Numbered from the stretch's first letter, positions 7,424 to 14,761 are shown. The stretch is DNA of 64,000 bases from an uncultured Bacteroidales bacterium (GCA_902774335.1 CACYHW010000006.1:62001-126000); one strand, 5' to 3'. Notes: generated by a model not told the origin, from the letters alone. Numbers and translations are program-made.

Positions 7424-10416
7424 GTTGATGTCATCGTACCCTTCTCACGGATGATTGCAGCCTTGATTCCGCTGGGTGTGCGGCGGTCGGGATCCAGTCC
7501 AAACTGGCTCAGTTTGCCTGTAAAGTTGTAGGCAATCTTGATATCCATGGGCTGCTTTGAGTAGTTCTTGTAACGCTTGTCGGCACAGCCGTTCATTGAC
7601 TGCTTGCGGTCCAGCAGGTATGATGTCTTGTACCAGAGGTCACGCATCTTGTCTATATCGATGGTTATGTCCTTCTTGCCGCGACGGATGTAGAGTGTGC
7701 GTGCATCGGCCGGACGACCGATTACGGCGTAACCAACACCAGCCTCATCAAGGTAAGAACTTACTGCATCCAGTTTCTTGCTCTCAACCTGCAGCACAAC
7801 GCCCGGGTTCTCGGCAAACAGCATGCTTGTAAGATCCTTGCCATCCAGTTTGTCCAGACTGATCTCCAGACCGCCCTGAGGATTGGCAAAGCACATCTCC
7901 AGCAATGTTACTACCAGACCGCCGGCCGATATATCATGACCGGCCAGCACCTGACGCTTGTCAATGAGTTTCTGTACTGCGTTGAATGCATCGGCAAAAT
8001 ACTCGGGGTTCTTTACGGTGGGAACGTCACTGCCTATGCGGTCAAGTGACTGAGCCAGTGCCGAACCGCCCAAACGCTGCTCGTCAAAGCTGAAGTCTAT
8101 GTGAATGAGCACGCTATCCTTGCGGTCTGCAAGCACAGGTGATACAACCTTACGGATGTCCGATACCTCACCACCCGATGAAACAATTACGGTACCCGGG
8201 CTGATGACCTTGCTGCCATCGGGATACTTCTGGGTCATGGAGAGTGAGTCTTTACCGGTGGGAACGTTGATTCCCAGCTCAAGGCAGAAGTCTGACAGAG
8301 CCTTGACGCCGCTGTACAGACGTGCATCCTCACCCTTCTGTGAGCGGCAGGGCCACATCCAGTTGGCTGAGAGTGATACGGTCTTGAGTCCCTGTGTGAG
8401 AGGAGCAAATACGATGTTGGTCAGTGACTCGGCTACTGACAGGACTGAGCCTGCAGCGGGATCGGCCAGACCGGCCTGCGGAGCATGACCGATGGCAGTT
8501 GCGATACCCTTCTTGCCACGGTAGTCAAGAGCAACGACACCGCAGTCAGAGAGCGGCAACTGCAGCTTACCCTGGCACTGCTGACGTGCAATCTTACCTG
8601 TTACAGAACGGTCAACCTTGTTGGTGAGCCAGTCCTTACATGCAACAGCCTCAAGCTGCAGCACGTTACCCAGGTACTCCTCAATCTTATCATCGGAATA
8701 TGTAACATTCTCATACTTGCGCTCAACGGTCTCATCAACCATATAGGTCTTGGGTGATGAACCGAACATCTGGCTTACAGCCAGGTCAAACGGACGAACT
8801 CCATCAGCCTGCTCAAAGGCAAAGCGGGCATCGCCCGTGGTCTCACCAACCACGTACATCGGGGCGCGCTCACGCTCGGCAATCTTACGTACGTGCTCAA
8901 TTGACTTCTCATCAATGAGCAGACCCATACGCTCCTGTGACTCATTAGCGATGATCTCCTTTGATGACAGAGTCTTGTCACCAACAGGCAGCTTGCTCAT
9001 ATCAATCAGACCGCCGCACTCCTCAACCAGCTCAGACAAGCAATTGACGTGACCGGCCGATCCGTGATCGTGGATAGAAACTATGGGGTTGGTATCCTCC
9101 TCGCACAGAGCGCGTGTCACGTTGTAGGCACGTTTCTGCATCTCGGCGTTGGCACGCTGTACGGCGTTCAGCTCAATTCCGGATGAGTATCGGCCCGTCT
9201 CAACCGATGAAACAGAACCGCCGCCAAGACCGATGCGGTAGTTGTCACCACCCAGCACCACGATCTTGTTACCCTTCTTGGGAGTGCCCTTGATGCAGTC
9301 ACGCTTGGTTCCGTAACCAACACCGCCGGCCAGCATGATAACCTTATCGTAACCATACTGCTCGCCGTTCTCCTGATGCTCAAAAGTAAGCAGTGAACCG
9401 CAGATGAGCGGCTGTCCGAACTTGTTACCAAAGTCCGATGCACCGTTAGATGCCTTGATCAGGATCTGCTCAGGTGTCTGATAGAGCCACTTGCGCTCCT
9501 TGAGGCTCTTCTCCCAGGTACGCTTCTCATCATTGCGAGGATAAGAGGTCATATAGACTGCAGTACCTGCAATAGGCCATGAACCTGTACCGCCACCCAT
9601 ACGGTCGCGGATCTCACCGCCGGTACCGGTTGATGCACCGTTGAACGGCTCAACTGTGGTGGGGAAGTTATGTGTCTCAGCCTTAAGTGATATTACGGTC
9701 TCGATATTCTTGATTATGAACCAATCGGAAGTAGAGTGATCGGCCGGAGCAAACTGCTCAACAACCGGACCCTGTGCAAATGCAACGTTGTCCTTGTAGG
9801 CCGAAAGGATGCGGTTGGGGTTCTCCTGAGTAGTCTTCTTGATGAGGCTGAACAGTGATGATTCCATCTCCTTGCCGTCAATGATGAACTTTCCGCCGAA
9901 TATCTTGTGGCGGCAGTGCTCCGAGTTGATCTGTGCAAAGCCGAACACCTCGCTGTCGGTCAGTTTGCGGCCAAGTTCACCCTCTACCTTATGGAGGTAA
10001 TCAATCTCCTCTTTGGACAGGGCCAGACCCTCCTGCTCGTTGTAAGACTCCAGGTCCTCAATGAACAGAATAGGCTGCGGCTTGATATCGACAGTAAAGA
10101 TCTTCTGGTCAAGACCCTTGTACAGGCGCTGCAGCATGGGGTCGTATTCTGCATCGGCATTAGCCACAGGAAAATACTCCTCAATACGGCTTATACCCTT
10201 AAGACCCATGTTCTGGGTAATCTCAACGGCATTAGTACTCCAAGGGGTAATCATTTCGCGGCGCGGACCTACAAAGAAACCTTCCAGTGAATCCTGGTCC
10301 AGAGCAGTGGCCTCACCATACAGCCAGCTCAGCTTCTTAACATCCTCAGCCTGCAGTTTTGAAACAGTCTCAGTGGCAACAATCGTGCCTGACGGGTTCT
10401 TGAAAAAGATAATCAT
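7420..10416 (-). CDS. purL: Phosphoribosylformylglycinamidine synthase (PurL), synthetase part, truncated by deletion/frameshift
   Basis: 998 aa. PurL converts FGAR, glutamine and ATP to FGAM in the fourth step of purine synthesis. The chain covers the N-terminal PurS-like domain, the linker (DSEVFGFAQINSEHCRHKIF), and both AIRS-type halves (LKAETHNFPTTVEPFNGAST, then GVALDY and PTGKDSLSMT regions). It reads correctly to GIKAAIIREKGT near residue 993, then runs through MTST to a premature TGA. One-chain Bacteroidetes PurL is about 1230 aa and would continue into the amidotransferase, which lies in another frame at 6815-7423. A TACCTTTG box at 10448-10441 is a likely -7 element. Confidence 0.92.
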   Translation of the reverse strand: MIIFFKNPSGTIVATETVSKLQAEDVKKLSWLYGEATALDQDSLEGFFVGPRREMITPWSTNAVEITQNMGLKGISRIEEYFPVANADAEYDPMLQRLYKGLDQKIFTVDIKPQPILFIEDLESYNEQEGLALSKEEIDYLHKVEGELGRKLTDSEVFGFAQINSEHCRHKIFGGKFIIDGKEMESSLFSLIKKTTQENPNRILSAYKDNVAFAQGPVVEQFAPADHSTSDWFIIKNIETVISLKAETHNFPTTVEPFNGASTGTGGEIRDRMGGGTGSWPIAGTAVYMTSYPRNDEKRTWEKSLKERKWLYQTPEQILIKASNGASDFGNKFGQPLICGSLLTFEHQENGEQYGYDKVIMLAGGVGYGTKRDCIKGTPKKGNKIVVLGGDNYRIGLGGGSVSSVETGRYSSGIELNAVQRANAEMQKRAYNVTRALCEEDTNPIVSIHDHGSAGHVNCLSELVEECGGLIDMSKLPVGDKTLSSKEIIANESQERMGLLIDEKSIEHVRKIAERERAPMYVVGETTGDARFAFEQADGVRPFDLAVSQMFGSSPKTYMVDETVERKYENVTYSDDKIEEYLGNVLQLEAVACKDWLTNKVDRSVTGKIARQQCQGKLQLPLSDCGVVALDYRGKKGIATAIGHAPQAGLADPAAGSVLSVAESLTNIVFAPLTQGLKTVSLSANWMWPCRSQKGEDARLYSGVKALSDFCLELGINVPTGKDSLSMTQKYPDGSKVISPGTVIVSSGGEVSDIRKVVSPVLADRKDSVLIHIDFSFDEQRLGGSALAQSLDRIGSDVPTVKNPEYFADAFNAVQKLIDKRQVLAGHDISAGGLVVTLLEMCFANPQGGLEISLDKLDGKDLTSMLFAENPGVVLQVESKKLDAVSSYLDEAGVGYAVIGRPADARTLYIRRGKKDITIDIDKMRDLWYKTSYLLDRKQSMNGCADKRYKNYSKQPMDIKIAYNFTGKLSQFGLDPDRRTPSGIKAAIIREKGTMTST

Positions 10417-10440
10417 TTCAGTTGCTTAATTTTGAGTTCA

Positions 10441-10448
10441 CAAAGGTA
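10441..10448 (-). promoter_or_regulatory. Bacteroidetes -7 box for purL
   Basis: On the minus strand this reads TACCTTTG, a match to TAnnTTTG, about 25 bp upstream of the purL ATG. No clear TTTG -33 box is seen at the expected distance. Confidence 0.45.
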
Positions 10449-10484
10449 CTACTTTTTAGCCATACGGCTTAGCTTTTTCACCCG

Positions 10485-10554
10485 CTAGTTAGCGAAAACT
10501 TTTCCACTCTTTTTTGCGCGCTAACTAGAGAATTTTTACGCGCTAACTAGAGAA
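10485..10554. repeat. Three copies of CGCTAACTAG motif (two direct, one inverted)
   Basis: CGCGCTAACTAGAGAA occurs exactly twice, at 10517-10532 and 10539-10554, a 22-bp period. The reverse complement core CTAGTTAGCG is at 10485-10494. The function is unknown; it could be an operator, or a remnant of a terminal repeat. Confidence 0.6.
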
Positions 10555-10638
10555 CCGGTTTTTTCTCTTTTTAGCCGACGGGACAAAAGTACAATCCGGG
10601 ATTTGCGGTCTACGAATAAATGGGCAACTTTTTTTCGG

Positions 10639-10784
10639 AGCGTTTCAGTGTTTCAGTGTTTCAGTTCAAAATCACCAATTTTTGCACTAAAAATTACTTC
10701 TATATTTATATATAAATATAGAGTTGATTTTTGACCTTTTGGATAACCGGGAAAGTAACTGAAACACTGAAACACTGAAACGCT
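10639..10784. repeat. 28-bp perfect inverted repeat enclosing a 24-bp AT palindrome
   Basis: The left arm 10639-10666 and right arm 10757-10784 are exact reverse complements. Each arm is itself built from a tandem GTTTCAGT-type repeat (CAGTGTTTCAGTGTTTCAG in the left arm). Centred within about 1 bp of the same axis is a perfect 24-bp palindrome of A and T with one C/G pair (10699-10722). The whole could extrude as a cruciform or fold as a long hairpin RNA. No ORF overlaps it. Confidence 0.85.
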
Positions 10785-10844
10785 TGCTTGTCTTTTCCTG
10801 ATTTCATATTCCAATTATCAGTCGAAGAGGTGAAAAATACGTCA

Positions 10845-11045
10845 TCACAATTTGTGACGACATCCACCAGACCTACTTCTGCGCCACATTTTTGAGGATA
10901 TCCTTAACAATCGCTAATCGTTGACATCTTCAAGATCACAATATGTGACCTTGAAAAGATGGTTCTGTTCCGTCTGATTTTATGTTTACATTAACCAAAC
11001 ATGAGCATAACTCTCTGATAATCAGCCCGAGGTCACAAATTGTGA
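10845..11045. promoter_or_regulatory. Three TCACA-N3-TGTGA palindromes (candidate operators)
   Basis: TCACA-N3-TGTGA occurs at 10845-10857 (N3 ATT), 10936-10948 (N3 ATA) and 11033-11045 (N3 AAT). Start-to-start spacing is 91 and 97 bp. The third copy extends to a perfect 21-bp palindrome (11029-11049). The half-sites resemble those of CRP/FNR-type regulators, but the order and spacing differ (CRP: TGTGA-N6-TCACA). The ligand protein is unknown. Confidence 0.5.
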
Positions 11046-11073
11046 CCTCAAACTAAGGTATGGCTTCTGAATA

Positions 11074-11217
11074 TTATATTTGATTCTTAAGAGTCATCGG
11101 ATCGCGGCGGACATCCCAGAAGTCGACAACTTCAATCTGGTTTTCTGCAATCCAATTGATGTATCGTGCTGTTTTTCTTACCTCATTTTGAGCAAATGGT
11201 ATCCAGATTACTTTCAT
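11074..11217 (-). pseudogene. RelE/ParE-family toxin, internally deleted remnant (47 aa)
   Basis: The short ORF MKVIWIPFAQNEVRKTARYI continues directly into NWIAENQIEVVDFWDVRRDP and ends MTLKNQI. The first part matches the N-terminal strand and helix of Bacteroidetes ParE/RelE toxins. The last part matches their C-terminal strand (IEIVDFWDVRR). A full toxin is about 95-100 aa, so roughly 50 central residues, including the catalytic or DNA-gyrase-contacting sheet, are missing while the frame is kept. It starts 4 bp after the antitoxin stop, the expected antitoxin-toxin order. It is probably inactive. Confidence 0.75.
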
Positions 11218-11221
11218 ACTT

Positions 11222-11491
11222 TTATTGTTTTGTCTTTTTCATGTCTTCTGCAGCAAATTCCGCTTCTAATTCTCGTATCATTTCTTCGCTGTCAATTCCA
11301 AGCCCCGCGGCCGATTCGCTTTCCGCTATTTCCATGCGTGCTCGGATTTCCTCCATGGTGTAAGGTTTTAGTTCCTTTTTCTCATTTTTCTTGGCATAGT
11401 CAGTCAGCCGCTCACTCAGCCAAAGCATATTGCTAGTGCTAAGAGTGTCGGTCAGATAATCCAACAAGCCCTGTAATGTTGCTGTACTCAT
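11222..11491 (-). CDS. Antitoxin component of a type II TA module
   Basis: 89 aa, mostly helical and acidic towards the end. There is an N-terminal helix (MSTATLQGLLDYLTDTLST), a middle segment with YTMEEIRARMEIAESESAAG, and a charged tail (ELEAEFAAEDMKKTKQ). Small Bacteroidetes antitoxins next to ParE/RelE toxins have this form: a short dimerising N-terminus and a TMEEI(R/Y)AR segment thought to wrap the toxin. No DNA-binding domain is obvious. The toxin gene behind it is decayed, so the antitoxin may be an orphan kept by chance or for protection against related modules. Confidence 0.65.
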   Translation of the reverse strand: MSTATLQGLLDYLTDTLSTSNMLWLSERLTDYAKKNEKKELKPYTMEEIRARMEIAESESAAGLGIDSEEMIRELEAEFAAEDMKKTKQ

Positions 11492-11602
11492 TTTGCGTAT
11501 TTCTTTTAGTGATTAGATATTGCAATAATACGACTTTTACTTGAAACTTCATCTAAATAACCGTCTCTAATTGTTTATCTTTGTTCCCACATTAATTAAG
11601 GG

Positions 11603-12094
11603 ATGAAAGATTTTGCAGCAATAGACTTTGAGACCGCAAACCGCGAGCGCAGTTCGGTATGTTCGGTGGGTGTGATTATTGTGCGCGATGGTGAGATTGT
11701 GGACTCGTTCTACTCGCTCATAAAGCCGGAGCCGGATTATTACAACTATTGGTGCCAGCAGGTTCATGGTTTATGTAGCCGCGACACGGAAAATGCGCCC
11801 GTGTTTCCCGATGTCTGGGCTAAGATTGCTCCGATGATTGAGGGCCTGCCCCTTGTGGCGCATAACAGCCCTTTTGATGAAGGCTGTCTGAAGGCTGTAT
11901 TCCGCACATATCAGATGGATTATCCCGATTATGAGTTCTACGATACCCTTTGCTGCTCACGCAGGAAACTTCCATCGTTAGCAAACCATCAGCTCCAGAC
12001 AGTTGCAGCAGCTTGCGGTTTTCAATTGGAGAACCATCACCACGCGCTGGCCGATGCCGAGGCTTGCGCCTGGATTGCTAGAGAGATACTCTAA
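11603..12094 (+). CDS. DnaQ-like DEDDh 3'-5' exonuclease
   Basis: 163 aa, a single exonuclease domain of the DNA polymerase III epsilon type. The DEDDh residues are all present: D8 and E10 in AIDFETANRE, an aspartate in AHNSPFDEGC (near 92), then H146 and D151 in HHALADAEAC. The length equals the bare catalytic domain, with no polymerase-binding tail, so it is likely a stand-alone repair or RNA-trimming exonuclease. A TATCTTTG box at 11576-11583 lies 19 bp before the ATG. It is divergent from the antitoxin gene and is the last intact gene before the nuclease-pair island. Confidence 0.88.
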   Translation: MKDFAAIDFETANRERSSVCSVGVIIVRDGEIVDSFYSLIKPEPDYYNYWCQQVHGLCSRDTENAPVFPDVWAKIAPMIEGLPLVAHNSPFDEGCLKAVFRTYQMDYPDYEFYDTLCCSRRKLPSLANHQLQTVAAACGFQLENHHHALADAEACAWIAREIL

Positions 12095-12103
12095 GGTTAT
12101 AAT

Positions 12104-12181
12104 ATGACCCAGTATATTGCAGATGAAGCCCACTTCAAGGAAGTGATAGAGCGAGTACCCAAGATCAAGGAGTCGCTCTGA
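12104..12181 (+). pseudogene. N-terminal remnant of a phospholipase D-like protein gene
   Basis: A 25-codon ORF, MTQYIADEAHFKEVIERVPK then IKESL and TGA, starting 9 bp after the exonuclease stop. From memory it resembles the opening of Bacteroidetes PLD-like proteins, which continue KESLWIGTADIKDLY. The text matches up to the second base of the tryptophan codon (CTC TG) and then departs into unrelated sequence. That marks a probable breakpoint at 12179-12181. The family assignment is tentative. Confidence 0.45.
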
Positions 12182-12220
12182 ACGGCATAATACTGGAATT
12201 CTACCGGCGTTAATGCCGTT
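12181..12220. repeat. Inverted repeat AACGGCAT / ATGCCGTT at the island's left boundary
   Basis: AACGGCAT (12181-12188) and ATGCCGTT (12213-12220) are separated by 24 bp and lie exactly where the PLD-like reading frame is lost. It could be a terminator stem, an operator for the nuclease pair, or the end of a transferred segment. Confidence 0.5.
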
Positions 12221-12267
12221 GTTATCTATTATTTGTATCTTGCAACTGAATTGAAAAGGGCCTTTAT

Positions 12268-13149
12268 ATGGAGAAAGTAATATCAAAGATGGAATCAGGT
12301 CTTTTAGATGAAGACCACATACTATATAAATACCTTAATAGTGACCAAGCTCCTTATTGGTGGAAAGATTTGAAAGAAGACCAGGAGTTATATATAGATG
12401 TTAGAAAAGAAAACATCCTGGATGTGTATTACCTGGGTGGCAGAATGGCCGAAATCAAGTACGACAGTAAAATAATTGCTTTAGCTCATCCAAAGTACCT
12501 TGGCTTTAATGATGAGTACTATGAAGATGATAGATATTACAGAAAAGCCATTAGTAAAAGGGGAAAAACAGAGTACGTTCCAATCTACCAAAATTGCTTA
12601 GACTGGATCTCCAAAAGAAGAGAGGAAATGAAAGCCAACATCAAATCATGTTATTCTGGCGGGGATGAAGGCGAAAATACATCAGAAAAATATATCCAAG
12701 GCAACCTTGTGATTAATCATAGAGACAGGTATCTTGATACTGAATTCGCGCATAGATTGTATGATGGCGAGAGAAAAACGGTGAGGATAGACCTAGTTAA
12801 GATTGAAGATGGATGTTTTGTATTTGAGGAACTAAAAAGGATTGGTGATAACCGATTGAGAACGACCGATGGTAAACCAGAGATTATAGAACAAATAGAG
12901 AACTATCGGGCTTTTTTGAAACACAACATTGATGAACTTACCCAATATTACAGAACCCTTTATAGGATAAAGAGGATGTTAGGTTTGCCAATACCATCTG
13001 TTGAGGATATTGACACTATAGAAGTTAATCCTGAACCACAGTTACTTATTGCAAAGAATTATGACAAGATATCAGCCAAACGTTTAACAAGAATTGATGA
13101 CATAGAAAAGACTCTACAAACAATCAATGTCAAACCTAATTATACTTAA
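12268..13149 (+). CDS. Predicted PD-(D/E)XK nuclease of RecB type, first gene of an AT-rich pair
   Basis: 293 aa; I do not recognise a named family. The C-terminal half carries a RecB-like active-site series: E159 in LDTEFAHR, D175 in VRIDLVKIEDG, E188-L-K190 in FEELKR, then Q209 and Y213 in EQIENYR (the QxxxY motif of RecB-family nucleases). The N-terminal 150 residues are charged, rich in tyrosine and aspartate (NDEYYEDDRYYRKAIS), and have no obvious domain; they may recognise the substrate. The gene is clearly more AT-rich than its neighbours, a sign of transfer. Its stop overlaps the ATG of the beta-CASP gene by one base, so the two are translationally coupled and probably act together. 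The nuclease role is inferred from motifs only. Confidence 0.6.
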   Translation: MEKVISKMESGLLDEDHILYKYLNSDQAPYWWKDLKEDQELYIDVRKENILDVYYLGGRMAEIKYDSKIIALAHPKYLGFNDEYYEDDRYYRKAISKRGKTEYVPIYQNCLDWISKRREEMKANIKSCYSGGDEGENTSEKYIQGNLVINHRDRYLDTEFAHRLYDGERKTVRIDLVKIEDGCFVFEELKRIGDNRLRTTDGKPEIIEQIENYRAFLKHNIDELTQYYRTLYRIKRMLGLPIPSVEDIDTIEVNPEPQLLIAKNYDKISAKRLTRIDDIEKTLQTINVKPNYT

Positions 13150-14420
13150 TGAACATAACAATACATAGAGGACTAAACCAAATAGGTGGCTGTATTACCG
13201 AAATCAGTACAGCCACATCACGTATCTTCATTGACATGGGACAAAATCTGCCAGGCAATGGTGAAAGAACTACGCCCGAGCAGGATAAGGCTATGGTTGA
13301 AGCTTTATTCCAAGATAATCGGAAAAAGCACGAAGCTGTTATCTATACCCATGTCCATGAAGACCATATTGGGCTGTTTGACTACGTGCCCAAGGGGATA
13401 CCCCAATATTTAGGCGAAGGAGCAAAAGAGATAATAGTAGAGAAATACAGGCTCCTTTGCGAAGCCGATAAACTATCCGGCAATGATCCTGAAACCAACA
13501 TACGTAAACACGCCAAGTTGAAGACGTTCAAGACTTGGCCACGTAGTTCAAAACCGGAACCATTCAAGATTGGCGACATAAGCATTACCCCATTCTACAA
13601 CTGCCATTCAATCTATGACTCTTATATGTTCCTGATAGAAGCTGACGGCAAACGTATATGGCATACCGGTGATTACAGACAGCACGGATGGAATGGCGGT
13701 AAGCTGCTGCAGCTGCTCAGGTGGAAAGCAACCGATATTGATATTCTCATTACCGAAGGAACGATGCTGAGCCGTAATGACGAATGCATTACAGAGAAAA
13801 AGGTTGCTTTCAAATTGGAAAATGTTATGAGGGCATTCAAGTACGTATTTGTACTGGCTTCAGCTACCGACATTGAAAGACTGGCGAGCATAAATCTGGC
13901 AGCAAAGAATGCCCACAAGACTCTGTTTGTTTGTGCCGGATTAGCAAATAATGCTATGCGGATATTTAAGCGTAGAGAGTCAAAACAGCCAGGTGATCTG
14001 TTTGACTTCAATCCACGATTCTACAAAGAGGAAAGGCATCTGGAGACCATGAAGAAACGTGGTTTTGTGATGGTGTCTGGTGTATCACAATTTGACAGAG
14101 TAGAAGCACTCCACAAACTGTTACCTGAGGAGGAAGTTTTACTCATCTACTCCACTTGGGATGGTTATTATAAAGAACAGGCCCAAGTGGAACAGAACCC
14201 AGGCTATAAAATGTACCGCGATGCATTCCACAATGTTGTGGATATACATACTTCCGGGCACGCGAGCCGACAGGCTATAAAGGACGTAATTGAAACGATC
14301 AACCCCAAGCAAGCCATAATTGGTATTCATAAAGATGAAGGACAAACACTGGAATCTCTGGGATTGAGTGATGAACTGAAAAACAAGATTCTAGACAATA
14401 AAACGATAAGTTTGGTCTGA
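13149..14420 (+). CDS. RNase J-like metallo-beta-lactamase/beta-CASP hydrolase
   Basis: 423 aa. It shows the MBL motifs: H68-V-H70-E-D72-H73 in THVHEDHIGLF, a histidine in NCHSIYDS (near 155), and an aspartate in WHTGDYR (near 174). It also has the beta-CASP signature HTSGHA (H367-H371) and a closing IIGIHKDEG strand, as in RNase J (usually about 550 aa). It lacks the RNase J C-terminal dimerisation domain, so it is a shorter stand-alone enzyme, likely a nucleic-acid phosphodiesterase. Base composition matches the upstream RecB-like gene and differs from the rest of the window. The final codons run into a sigma-70 gene stump in another frame (14411 onward). Confidence 0.75.
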   Translation: MNITIHRGLNQIGGCITEISTATSRIFIDMGQNLPGNGERTTPEQDKAMVEALFQDNRKKHEAVIYTHVHEDHIGLFDYVPKGIPQYLGEGAKEIIVEKYRLLCEADKLSGNDPETNIRKHAKLKTFKTWPRSSKPEPFKIGDISITPFYNCHSIYDSYMFLIEADGKRIWHTGDYRQHGWNGGKLLQLLRWKATDIDILITEGTMLSRNDECITEKKVAFKLENVMRAFKYVFVLASATDIERLASINLAAKNAHKTLFVCAGLANNAMRIFKRRESKQPGDLFDFNPRFYKEERHLETMKKRGFVMVSGVSQFDRVEALHKLLPEEEVLLIYSTWDGYYKEQAQVEQNPGYKMYRDAFHNVVDIHTSGHASRQAIKDVIETINPKQAIIGIHKDEGQTLESLGLSDELKNKILDNKTISLV

Positions 14421-14500
14421 CCCGCGAGCGCGTTCGTCAGATAAAGGAGCGGGCCATACGTCACTTAAGGCATAGCGGTTTCTACGGCTTTAAGGAGTAG
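14411..14500 (+). pseudogene. C-terminal stump of a sigma-70 (RpoD-like) gene, region 4.2
   Basis: In the frame ending at TAG 14498-14500 the sequence reads FGLTRERVRQIKERAIRHLR followed by HSGFYGFKE. LTRERVRQIKE is the helix-turn-helix of sigma region 4.2 that binds the -35/-33 promoter element. Nothing sigma-like lies upstream, because the MBL gene occupies that DNA and ends inside the stump. The breakpoint therefore falls near 14405-14416. Confidence 0.75.
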
Positions 14501-14512
14501 AATCGCATGCTT

Positions 14513-14761
14513 TTATTCTTGTTTGTCTTGCGGATCCTCTTCCTGCCCTTCTTCCAAGGCCCGAGCCTTCCTGTACATCATAAAGAAATGGACCGCAAAC
14601 CCGATGTAGAACAATCGGATTATTATAAACCAAATCCATCTTGTGGCATCCAGTTTATGGCCGGTCACTGCAGGATTCTCCAAGATCACGCTGGCAACAA
14701 CGACAGCCAGCATCAGTATGAATGCGCAAAGCAGGCGATTCGATTTTTTAAATATTCTCAT
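14513..14761 (-). CDS. Small two-span membrane protein, unknown function
   Basis: 82 aa. A basic start (MRIFKKSNR) leads into a hydrophobic helix (LLCAFILMLAVVVASVIL). A short extracytoplasmic loop with DATRWIW follows, then a second helix (FIIIRLFYIGFAVHFFM) and a very acidic/glutamine tail (EEGQEEDPQDKQE). I recognise no family. The amphipathic charge pattern and intact helices suggest a real gene rather than a chance ORF. It converges on the sigma stump, ending 13 bp from it. Confidence 0.55.
   Translation of the reverse strand: MRIFKKSNRLLCAFILMLAVVVASVILENPAVTGHKLDATRWIWFIIIRLFYIGFAVHFFMMYRKARALEEGQEEDPQDKQE

Larger units (their letters stand above)
10449..11073. other. Non-coding interval rich in repeats
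   Basis: I find no gene in this interval between purL and the toxin remnant. It is more AT-rich than its surroundings. It holds, in order: a triplet of a CGCTAACTAG-type motif (10485-10554), a 28-bp inverted repeat around a 24-bp AT palindrome (10639-10784), and three TCACA-N3-TGTGA palindromes (10845, 10936, 11033). Each is listed separately. Confidence 0.7.

Noticed and set aside
8424-8627. Plus-strand ORFs within purL
   Set aside because: Antisense to conserved PurL codons, no start signal, arginine/serine-rich composition of out-of-frame translation.
6815-10416. A natural two-gene purL/purQ arrangement
   Set aside because: A true PurQ starts with the first GATase strand and is about 225 aa; here that strand is missing, the remaining halves read as one-chain PurL, and no small PurS gene is present.
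12241-14420. Reading the nuclease pair as a restriction-modification system
   Set aside because: No methyltransferase motif is found in either gene or in the flanks.
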